This document shows positions 1-6,124 of a stretch of 7,970 bases of DNA, one piece after another; position 1 is the stretch's first letter, and the number at the start of each line of letters is the position of its first letter. Origin of the DNA: Planctomycetia bacterium (GTDB lineage Bacteria > Planctomycetota > Planctomycetia > Pirellulales > UBA1268); NCBI GenBank assembly GCA_009919445.1, contig RGBY01000107.1, positions 1 to 7,970 of the forward strand, given 5' to 3'. Under the pieces are notes generated by a model, which was not told the DNA's origin, did not search any database, and was given only the letters and a program-made list of their open reading frames with translations. The position numbers and the translations under genes were made by a program.

Positions 1-37
1 TCACCCCACGATTTGGCAATTCCGTTTCCTCCCTCCC

Positions 38-66
38 GAAAAACCCATTCTAAAAAGTGGTTTTTT
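38..66 (+). terminator. Weak terminator-like hairpin with T-run
   Basis: An A-rich arm (39-47, AAAAACCCA) can pair with TGG plus a run of six T (58-66) across a loop at 48-57, with one bulged C. The A-run on one side and T-run on the other would allow termination in either direction. The GC part of the stem is only two to three pairs, so this is a weak candidate. It may end transcription of a gene lying left of the window. Confidence 0.25.
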
Positions 67-203
67 CACGTTTCCGCAGAAGGTTCTTCGTCCGCCAGAC
101 CTGGCTGGGAAAGCCGACGAGGCATCCGCCGCGGCCGGCTTTGGTTTTCCAGCCACCGGACAAATTTCCCAGGCAGAGATCGCCGAGCCCCCACGCATGC
201 AGA

Positions 204-219
204 TTGTTTCGGGAAACAA
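204..219. promoter_or_regulatory. 16-bp inverted repeat, possible operator
   Basis: TTGTTTC and GAAACAA are perfect 7-bp inverted arms around a GG centre. The element lies about 100 bp upstream of the first gene. The short centre fits a dimeric repressor site better than an RNA hairpin. The regulator is unknown, and the symmetry alone is the evidence. Confidence 0.3.
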
Positions 220-319
220 CGCCAACCGCTACACTCGACAGCAACAAGTTTGGAGATGGCTGTTTGAGGATGGCTGAGGGCGTCCTCGCTAATTTCGAAA
301 TAACGCCGGGGTGTTTTGC

Positions 320-1285
320 ATGCAGCGGTCGCTTGTCACGATGCTCATTCTTGGCTGTGCCTGCCTCGCCAACGGCTGGCTCTTTTTCGCCAAGATCATG
401 CCGACTCTCACGCCGGGTGATCCGCCGGGCTACCAAGCCCTCTACACGGAGGGCCATGAGCCGCTGCCAGTCGCCTGGACCATCATGCTCAATGACACGG
501 TTGTGGGCACAGCAGTCAGCCTGGCTGAACCGACTCCCAGCGGTGGCATGGTCGTTCGCTCGATACTCGGGCTCGACGATCTTCCCGTCGCGGAGATCGT
601 TCCCTCTTGGACACGTCTCGTGATTGGCAATGCTCTGGCAGCCTATCCCGCCATTTCACTCGAGGCTGCGAGTCGGATGCAGATCGATGCCCGTGGCAAC
701 CTCCGACACTTCCAATCGGTTGTGCAGATTCCGAATTCTGACCAGAAAGCACGGCTGGAAGGAACAATCGCTGGTGATAATCACGTGACTGTTTCGCTGC
801 GAGCCGGTGGCGTCGCTTATGAAGCCAGCCGATTCTTGCCGGGAGAAATCGCCCTCGGCGATGAACTCTCGCCGCAGGCCACCATGCCTGGGCTGTATCA
901 GGGCCGCCGCTGGGTGGTCCCGGTCCTCAGTCCGCTGAGGCCCAGCGCGAAGCCGCTGGTCATGATGTACGCCACCGTAGATGGCCACAAGCAGGTTCAA
1001 TACGGCGACGAGACGGTAACCGCCGACATTGTCTGCTACCGAGATTCTCCTGGTGTTCATCATCCACCACGGAGTCAGATGTGGGTGGATCCCCGCGGCC
1101 GCGTACTCCGCCATGAGTCGATGATCCTCGGCTCAAAACTTCAGTTTGTCCGCTGCCCTGACGACGTAGCCACCTCACTGACCAGCCGGCTGGTCGACCA
1201 TGATGATCGTTTCAGTGGCTTCGACCCGCTCGGCAGTTCTTCGGGCCCGAGCTCTGCCACCGCTACGACAGGCAAGAACAAGTAA
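320..1285 (+). CDS. Membrane-anchored protein of unknown function, ABC-exporter neighbour
   Basis: I do not recognise a named family for this 321-residue protein. A hydrophobic N-terminal segment (about residues 5-28) follows a single Arg, so it is probably anchored in the membrane or exported. LILGC at residues 9-13 loosely resembles a lipobox, but the hydrophobic stretch continues past the Cys, so a TM anchor is more likely. The rest alternates short hydrophobic and polar stretches, as in a beta-rich domain, with a WVDPRG...ILGSKL segment near 255-273. That segment recalls LolA- or DUF3108-like envelope proteins (inference only). The tail (about 305-321) is low-complexity Ser/Thr/Gly. ATG 320 was chosen because GGGG lies 8 bp upstream; an in-frame GTG at 311 would add three residues. 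The ABC ATPase gene begins 48 bp downstream on the same strand, so co-transcription is plausible. Confidence 0.8.
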   Translation: MQRSLVTMLILGCACLANGWLFFAKIMPTLTPGDPPGYQALYTEGHEPLPVAWTIMLNDTVVGTAVSLAEPTPSGGMVVRSILGLDDLPVAEIVPSWTRLVIGNALAAYPAISLEAASRMQIDARGNLRHFQSVVQIPNSDQKARLEGTIAGDNHVTVSLRAGGVAYEASRFLPGEIALGDELSPQATMPGLYQGRRWVVPVLSPLRPSAKPLVMMYATVDGHKQVQYGDETVTADIVCYRDSPGVHHPPRSQMWVDPRGRVLRHESMILGSKLQFVRCPDDVATSLTSRLVDHDDRFSGFDPLGSSSGPSSATATTGKNK

Positions 1286-1333
1286 CGAGCCTGCGTTAGC
1301 CAGCGCCACCCCTCCTCTCCTCGGACATTCTCC

Positions 1334-2086
1334 ATGATCGAATTTGATCACGTCACCCGACACTATGGCAGCAAAACCGCCGTGGAAGACTTCAGTCTGG
1401 CCATCCCCCGGGGGGAGCTTTTTGCCTTGCTTGGTCCTAATGGTGCGGGCAAGACGACAACCATCAAAATGCTGGTTGGCCTACTGCGGCCCTCACAAGG
1501 CTATGTTCGCGTCTCTGGCCATGACCTGGTGACCGACACCCGGGCCGCCCATCTGCACCTCGGCTATGTTCCCGACGAACCCTGCCTTTACGACAAACTG
1601 ACAGCGCGGGAGTTCCTGCGATTCATTGCCAACATGTACGGCATTCCCCGTCACTTGGCCGAAAAACGGATCGAGCGAGAGATCGAGTGCTTTGAACTGC
1701 ACGAGTTTGCAGATGATCTCGCTGAAAACTATTCGCTCGGCATGAAACAACGGCTGGTTTTCGCCGCTGCCTTCATTCACGACCCCGATGTCATGGTGCT
1801 GGATGAGCCGATGGTTGGTCTCGACCCTCACAGTGTCCGCATCGTCAAAGACCTTCTGAAAGCCAGAACAGCCGAGGGCATGACCGTGTTTATGTCGACC
1901 CACACGCTGGCCATGGCTGAGGAAATGGCCGATCGGATGGGCATCATGGTGCGTGGACACCTGCGATTTCTTGGCACCGTCGACGAACTCCGTGAGCAGA
2001 TGGCCATCGAGTCAACGAGTCTCGAACACCTCTATCTCGAACTCACCTCTGCCAAGACAATCCTGCAAGAAAACACGCTGGACTAA
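1334..2086 (+). CDS. ABC transporter ATP-binding protein (ABC-2/NatA-like)
   Basis: This 250-residue cytoplasmic ATPase should power the permease encoded 9 bp downstream. It has Walker A GPNGAGKT (34-41), a signature motif in the degenerate form YSLGMKQR (133-140), Walker B VMVLDEP (153-159), the D-loop GLDP (162-165) and the switch His H190 in STH. At the usual Q-loop position the sequence reads GYVPDEP (77-83), so Asp/Glu replaces Gln; this variant is common in exporters resembling EcsA and NatA. Length and motif order are normal for a single-domain ATPase of this group. The C-terminal 40 residues are the short extension typical of the group. No Shine-Dalgarno is evident; ATG 1334 puts the first conserved strand (IEFDHVTRHYG) right at the N-terminus. 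The cargo cannot be inferred from the ATPase. Confidence 0.93.
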   Translation: MIEFDHVTRHYGSKTAVEDFSLAIPRGELFALLGPNGAGKTTTIKMLVGLLRPSQGYVRVSGHDLVTDTRAAHLHLGYVPDEPCLYDKLTAREFLRFIANMYGIPRHLAEKRIEREIECFELHEFADDLAENYSLGMKQRLVFAAAFIHDPDVMVLDEPMVGLDPHSVRIVKDLLKARTAEGMTVFMSTHTLAMAEEMADRMGIMVRGHLRFLGTVDELREQMAIESTSLEHLYLELTSAKTILQENTLD

Positions 2087-2095
2087 CGCCCTTCC

Positions 2096-3859
2096 ATGGC
2101 CAACGACCGACCTCTCCCCGGCGACATGCACCCCCTCACACACGAGCAGGAAGGACGACTTCTGCTGTGGCTGAGACTGACCGTGGCTGGACATACCATT
2201 GGCACCATGTTCCGCGAGGCCCGCCTGCGGCTGGGCCTGGTTGGCCTGCTCAGTGCCATCTTTTGGGCCGCCTTGTTTGGGCTGTTTTTTGAAGCATTCA
2301 CCTTCATCGACTCGATGCACGCAGAAGTGATCTCGCTGCTCTTCAATAGTTTCTTTTCTGCACTGATGGTGATGATGGTCTTTTCGACTGGCATCCTCAT
2401 GTATGGAGGCCTCTACACCTCAGAGGAGGCCAAGCTGCTGCTCACCTGCCCCCTCCGAAGTGCGGCGATTTACGGCCACAAGTTCCAGGAGGCTTTTTGG
2501 TTTTCCAGCTGGGGATTCATACTGCTCGGCAGCCCCATGCTTATTGCCTACGGCTTGGTGCGTGATGCTCCCTGGAGCTATTACGCCATGCTGCTGCCGT
2601 TCATGATTTCGTTTGTTGTGATTCCCGCAGCTCTGGGCAGCATCATCTGCATGCTCGTGGTGGCTGGCCTGCCACGCCTGCGGATCCACGCGGTCACCAT
2701 CTCAATCACGATCGTCCTGCTCGGCGCCATCTGGAGGGTCTGGTCGGCTCTGAATGCGGCCGAGGCAGAAACCCTGACGACCACCTGGTTTGAAGAGACG
2801 CTTTCCCAGCTCACGCTCACGGAGCAGGTCTTCCTGCCAAGCTGGTGGCTCTCCTCGGGGCTGCTCGATGCGGCCCTGCGAGGTGAAACGGCCGACCAGA
2901 CCTGGGCGAGTTCAGTGGAAGCAATGAAATTTCTTGGCCTGCTCGTTGCCAATGCCCTGCTGGCAAACCTGCTGGCTGGCTGGGTTGCCCAGCTGACGTA
3001 TCGCGTCGGATACAGCCACCTGCAATCAGAGACACCTCAGCGAAAGCGGCACGCTCGGCTCTGGCTTGATGAACTACTGGCTCGCAGTGGCTCCCGCTGG
3101 GGCGGTCCACTGCGTCTGTTACTGGTAAAAGACCTCCAGATTTTCCGCCGAGATGCGACTCAGTGGTCGCAGTTCCTGATCTTTTTCGGACTCCTCACCC
3201 TTTACTTCCTGAACCTTCGCTCGTTCACCTACACCTATGCCTATGCGTCGATCATTGGCTACCTCAACCTAGCCGTGGTTGGGCTGATTCTCTCCACGTT
3301 CACAACGCGATTCGTCTTTCCATCAATTAGCCTTGAGGGAAGACGGTTCTGGATTCTCGGTCTCCTCCCCGTGCACCGCGATCACATTGTCTGGTCGAAG
3401 TTTCTATTCGCCTTCTGTGGTGGCATTCTGCCTTGCCTCGGTCTGATTACCCTCAGCGACTCGATGCTGGGCATCCCCAGGCAGACGCTGGTGATTCATC
3501 TCATCTGCTGCACCATGCTCTGCAGCGGCCTCTCGGGAATTGCCGTTGGTCTGGGTGCTCGTATGCCTAATCTGCGGGAATCATCTCCTGCCAAAATTGC
3601 GGCTGGCTTTGGAGGCACGCTCAGCCTTGTTGTCAGCGCCCTGTTCATCATTGGCGTTGTCTTGCTGGTCGCCCTGCCAAGTCACCTGGATCTCATGCGA
3701 CGAACACTCGGCGTCGTCCCGGAAAAAAATCTGATTGGCCTGGTCGGCAGCCAGACTGGAATCATGCTCAGCCTCGGACTCGTGGTCCTCCTGGGCCTGA
3801 CGGCGACGTTTGTGCCACTGCTCCTGGGCATTCGTGCTTTTCGACGGTTTGAGCCCTGA
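2096..3859 (+). CDS. ABC transporter permease, putative ABC exporter family
   Basis: This 587-residue polytopic membrane protein is the likely partner of the preceding ATPase. About 12 hydrophobic segments can be seen, near residues 46-70, 78-106, 133-153, 162-192, 198-217, 277-300, 357-375, 384-403, 436-456, 466-487, 502-527 and 550-578. A long polar stretch (about 218-276) separates segments 5 and 6, and a basic region (305-350) lies between 6 and 7. LLLVKDLQIFRRDATQWSQF (341-360) and SLEGRRFWILGLLPV (412-426) resemble conserved stretches of the 'putative ABC exporter' permeases found in Firmicutes and planctomycetes. At about twice the size of a six-TM ABC-2 permease, it may supply the whole transmembrane pore as one chain, or dimerise; the sequence does not decide. 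The substrate is unknown. The short gap indicates translation from the same mRNA as the ATPase. Confidence 0.88.
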   Translation: MANDRPLPGDMHPLTHEQEGRLLLWLRLTVAGHTIGTMFREARLRLGLVGLLSAIFWAALFGLFFEAFTFIDSMHAEVISLLFNSFFSALMVMMVFSTGILMYGGLYTSEEAKLLLTCPLRSAAIYGHKFQEAFWFSSWGFILLGSPMLIAYGLVRDAPWSYYAMLLPFMISFVVIPAALGSIICMLVVAGLPRLRIHAVTISITIVLLGAIWRVWSALNAAEAETLTTTWFEETLSQLTLTEQVFLPSWWLSSGLLDAALRGETADQTWASSVEAMKFLGLLVANALLANLLAGWVAQLTYRVGYSHLQSETPQRKRHARLWLDELLARSGSRWGGPLRLLLVKDLQIFRRDATQWSQFLIFFGLLTLYFLNLRSFTYTYAYASIIGYLNLAVVGLILSTFTTRFVFPSISLEGRRFWILGLLPVHRDHIVWSKFLFAFCGGILPCLGLITLSDSMLGIPRQTLVIHLICCTMLCSGLSGIAVGLGARMPNLRESSPAKIAAGFGGTLSLVVSALFIIGVVLLVALPSHLDLMRRTLGVVPEKNLIGLVGSQTGIMLSLGLVVLLGLTATFVPLLLGIRAFRRFEP

Positions 3860-3877
3860 ACGCTCTTGGGGCCTGCT

Positions 3878-3895
3878 CGGCGTCTCGAATCGCCG
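3878..3895 (+). terminator. Small hairpin after the permease gene
   Basis: CGGCG (3878-3882) and CGCCG (3891-3895) form a 5-bp GC stem with an 8-nt loop, 18 bp after the permease stop codon. No T-run follows, so it is at best a weak terminator or an mRNA 3'-end stabiliser. Confidence 0.2.
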
Positions 3896-3931
3896 CTCAT
3901 AATCAGTCTTCAATAATTGCCGTTTCAGGCT

Positions 3932-3943
3932 GCACATTTGTGC
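3932..3943. repeat. Short interrupted inverted repeat
   Basis: GCACA and TGTGC flank a TT centre. It is a short dyad in the spacer ahead of mqnA. It could be half of a regulatory region, but at 5 bp per arm chance is a real alternative. Confidence 0.25.
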
Positions 3944-3973
3944 CGAAAAACATTGGCATGGAGTGCTTTTTCA

Positions 3974-3994
3974 CCGCTGGATAGCCTCCAGTGG
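3974..3994 (+). promoter_or_regulatory. Stable hairpin in the spacer upstream of mqnA
   Basis: CCGCTGGA (3974-3981) pairs over 8 bp, with one G-T wobble, to TCCAGTGG (3987-3994) around a 5-nt loop. A run of five T lies just upstream (3967-3971), not downstream, so on the + strand it does not look like an intrinsic terminator. Read on the - strand it would be followed by A's, which also argues against one. It may be a leader structure of the mqnA transcript or mark the end of the previous unit. Confidence 0.35.
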
Positions 3995-4012
3995 CCGAAT
4001 CGCGACGATGGT

Positions 4013-4027
4013 CTATTCTGAGAATAG
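4013..4027. promoter_or_regulatory. 15-bp perfect palindrome upstream of mqnA
   Basis: CTATTCT and AGAATAG are perfect 7-bp arms around a single G, ending 58 bp before the mqnA start. With a 1-nt centre it cannot fold as a tight RNA hairpin without losing pairs, so a DNA-binding dimer site is the better reading. It matches no operator consensus I can name with confidence. A regulator of menaquinone synthesis would be a reasonable user, but this is inferred from position only. Confidence 0.4.
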
Positions 4028-4085
4028 AGAAGTGCCACCAAAGGTCATGCCGTTACTGCAATCCGTTCCTGATTGAAACCTGGGT

Positions 4086-4976
4086 ATGTTTCACGTTCCA
4101 GAGCCACCGTTGCCGTCCAGAAACGCCGCGGCCTCTCCAGCCTCGGGACACCCTACACACGTTCGAATCGGTGCCGTCCAGTACCTGAACACTAGGCCCC
4201 TTATCTATGGGCTGAGCGGGAATCTCGACTTTGACCTGCCGAGTCGACTCGCTGACCGCCTGGCAGCTGGCGAACTCGATGTCGCACTGATACCTTCCAT
4301 CGAACTTTTTCGCGGGCTATCTGCCCAGCAGAACGCGTATCGCATCGTTTCAAAGTCTTGCATCGCCTGCCGTGGCCCCGTGATGAGTGTCCGGCTCTTC
4401 TTTCGGACACGCCCCGAGCGAACCCGCCGGCTGGCTGTGGATGAAGGGTCTCGAACAAGCGTGGCCCTGACTCGCATCTTGTTGCACGAGCGGTTTGGAC
4501 TCGACCCAGAACTTGAGACCCTCCCCCTGCAGGCAAACGCCGCTGCCACTGATGCTGATGCCGTTCTCCTGATTGGTGATCGGGCCATTGCACCCACTGG
4601 CGGTGGCTTCCAGGCCGTCTGGGATCTTGGTGATGAGTGGTACCGCTGGACAGGGCTCCCGTTCGTCTTTGCGGTTTGGGCAGCCCGCCCCGGCTTCGCA
4701 AGCGAAGGACTGGCTAACCGACTTGACGCTGCCAGAGAACGCGGCCGCGCCAACCTGGCCGCCATTGCGGCTGCTGAGGCAGGGCCTCACCATTTGACGG
4801 TGCCGCAGTGCCTCGACTACCTCCAAGATAATCTCCACTATGATCTCGGCGACGCAGAACGCCGCGGACTGCAGTTGTTTCAGGAAAAAGCCACACGCCT
4901 CAACCTTGCACCAGCAGGCTGCAGCCTTCGCCAGGCCTTCTCTTCATCGATTCCTTTTGCCTCCGGTACGCCTTGA
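4086..4976 (+). CDS. mqnA: Chorismate dehydratase MqnA
   Basis: MqnA dehydrates chorismate to 3-[(1-carboxyvinyl)oxy]benzoate, the first committed step of the futalosine route to menaquinone, in the cytoplasm. The fold is periplasmic-binding-protein-like (VitK2_biosynth family). Visible family landmarks are VQYLNTRPLIYGL (31-43), DVALIPSIE (65-73), GPVMSVRLFF (97-106), DEGSRTSVAL (119-128), DAVLLIGDRAI (158-168), the DLGDEWYRWTGLPFVFAVWA block (180-199) and YLQDNLHYDLG (245-255). At 296 residues it is near the usual length. Homology begins only at about residue 26, so the first 25 Pro/Ala-rich residues may be an extension or an over-called start. A TGA at 4074-4076, in frame, rules out any earlier start. 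No Shine-Dalgarno is visible. The stop overlaps the next start by one base (TGATG), so translation of mqnC is probably coupled. Confidence 0.92.
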   Translation: MFHVPEPPLPSRNAAASPASGHPTHVRIGAVQYLNTRPLIYGLSGNLDFDLPSRLADRLAAGELDVALIPSIELFRGLSAQQNAYRIVSKSCIACRGPVMSVRLFFRTRPERTRRLAVDEGSRTSVALTRILLHERFGLDPELETLPLQANAAATDADAVLLIGDRAIAPTGGGFQAVWDLGDEWYRWTGLPFVFAVWAARPGFASEGLANRLDAARERGRANLAAIAAAEAGPHHLTVPQCLDYLQDNLHYDLGDAERRGLQLFQEKATRLNLAPAGCSLRQAFSSSIPFASGTP

Positions 4977-6124
4977 TGGACGCTCACCTCAATCAGGTTC
5001 TTGATGCTGTTGCGGCTGGTGACGCCCGACTTACAGCGACCGACGCGGTTCGCCTGCTTGAGTCAAACGAACTCGCCAGGCTCGGACGGGCAGCCCACGC
5101 CGTCACAATGCGGCTCCATCCAGAGCCATACCGCACCTACAACATCGACCGGAACATCAACTACACCAACGTCTGCACTGCAGTCTGTGATTTCTGTGCG
5201 TTCTACCGAGGCCCCAAACACCCTGAAGGCTATGTCCTCGACCGCGACACGCTCTACCAGAAAATTGCCGAAACAGTCGCGATTGGTGGCGACCAAATCT
5301 TGCTGCAGGGCGGCATGCACCCCACTCTGACGCTTGAGTGGTATGAGGATTTGCTCCGCGACATCAAGGAGCGTTTCCCACAGATCAACGTGCATGGCTT
5401 TTCCCCCCCCGAACTCCATCACCTGACCAAAGTCGCCAAGCGTCCCCTGCCTGAGATTCTCGAACGTCTGGCGGCTGCTGGCCTCGGATCTCTTCCCGGT
5501 GGTGGTGGAGAAATCTTGGTTGACCGCGTCCGCAAGGCAATGACCCGTGGCAAGGCCCTGACCGACGACTGGCTGGAAGTCAACCGACAGTGGCATGCCT
5601 TGGGGGGCAAAAGCACGGCAACGATGATGTTTGGCCACATCGAAACCCTGGCCGAGCGTGTTGAGCACCTTGAACGGCTGCGGCAGGTCCAGGATGAAAC
5701 GGGCGGGTTCACCGCCTTCATCTGCTGGTCGTTCCAGCCAGACAACACCGAGATGGATGACATTCCACCCGCTGGCTCCTTTGAATATCTCAAGACCCAG
5801 GCGGTTGCCCGGCTCTACCTCGACAACTTCCCCAACATCCAATCGAGTTGGGTCACCCAGGGCCGAGAGATTGGCCAACTTGCCCTTCTTTTCGGCGCCA
5901 ACGACATGGGGAGCCTCATGCTTGAGGAAAATGTTGTGAGTGCTGCCGGAACCGTCCATCACCTCACCCTGGAAGAAATGCGTTCGTCCATTTCGGAACT
6001 CGGCTGGATTCCCCGCCGTCGAAATGTGTTTTATGAACTGGTCGATGACGCGCCCGAACCGGGCGTGCCTCTGCCGACTCCGGTGAGCACCACCCAACTG
6101 CCGATCTTGTCAGCAGCACCATGA
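4976..6124 (+). CDS. mqnC: Cyclic dehypoxanthine futalosine synthase MqnC (radical SAM)
   Basis: MqnC is a radical SAM enzyme that cyclises dehypoxanthine futalosine to its spiro cyclic form, late in the futalosine menaquinone pathway. The 4Fe-4S ligands are C67, C71 and C74 in CTAVCDFC, a CX3CX2C motif preceded by NINYTNV. Further family stretches are LQGGMHP (110-116), SPPE (143-146), LPGGGGEILVDRVR (173-186), TATMMFGHIE (214-223), SSWVTQG (290-296) and GANDMGS (307-313). The SSWVTQG and LQGGMHP stretches favour MqnC over its paralogue MqnE. ATG 4976 is preferred to the in-frame TTG at 4973, because it gives the common TGATG overlap with the mqnA stop and a 382-residue protein. The Pro/Thr-rich last 20 or so residues lie beyond the conserved core. 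The stop overlaps the next gene's ATG (ATGA at 6121-6124). A run of eight C's at 5403-5410 encodes part of SPPE. Confidence 0.93.
   Translation: MDAHLNQVLDAVAAGDARLTATDAVRLLESNELARLGRAAHAVTMRLHPEPYRTYNIDRNINYTNVCTAVCDFCAFYRGPKHPEGYVLDRDTLYQKIAETVAIGGDQILLQGGMHPTLTLEWYEDLLRDIKERFPQINVHGFSPPELHHLTKVAKRPLPEILERLAAAGLGSLPGGGGEILVDRVRKAMTRGKALTDDWLEVNRQWHALGGKSTATMMFGHIETLAERVEHLERLRQVQDETGGFTAFICWSFQPDNTEMDDIPPAGSFEYLKTQAVARLYLDNFPNIQSSWVTQGREIGQLALLFGANDMGSLMLEENVVSAAGTVHHLTLEEMRSSISELGWIPRRRNVFYELVDDAPEPGVPLPTPVSTTQLPILSAAP

Larger units (their letters stand above)
1..319. other. Non-coding upstream region
   Basis: I see no convincing gene here. The open frames on both strands are short, compositionally odd (Arg/Ser/Pro-rich) and match no family I recognise. 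A - strand frame happens to end exactly at base 1, which looks like coincidence. The stretch contains a terminator-like hairpin near 38-66, a 16-bp inverted repeat at 204-219, an 8-bp direct repeat (GATGGCTG at 255-262 and 269-276) and a 10-bp palindrome ATTTCGAAAT at 292-301. It probably holds the promoter of the gene starting at 320, but no clear -35/-10 pair could be picked out. Confidence 0.55.

Noticed and set aside
9..15. LILGC in the first protein as a lipoprotein signal (residues 9-13 of the 320-1285 product; coordinates here are residues)
   Set aside because: The hydrophobic run continues past the Cys and position -2 is Leu, so a transmembrane anchor is the simpler reading; it is kept only as a remark.
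1..225. A 74-codon - strand frame ending exactly at base 1
   Set aside because: No recognisable motif, odd composition, and the match of the stop to the window edge is most simply coincidence.
3954..3970. Possible sigma-54 promoter (TTGGCATG...TGCTTTT)
   Set aside because: The GG and GC elements are 10 bp apart instead of the required 12, so the spacing does not fit.
4073..4078. TTGAAA as a -35 box for mqnA
   Set aside because: A -10 at normal spacing would fall inside the mqnA coding region and no TATAAT-like sequence is there.
5063..6097. A 344-codon open frame on the - strand opposite mqnC
   Set aside because: It lies wholly antisense to a clearly recognisable MqnC, shows no family similarity I can see, and is explained by GC-biased codon use in the real gene.
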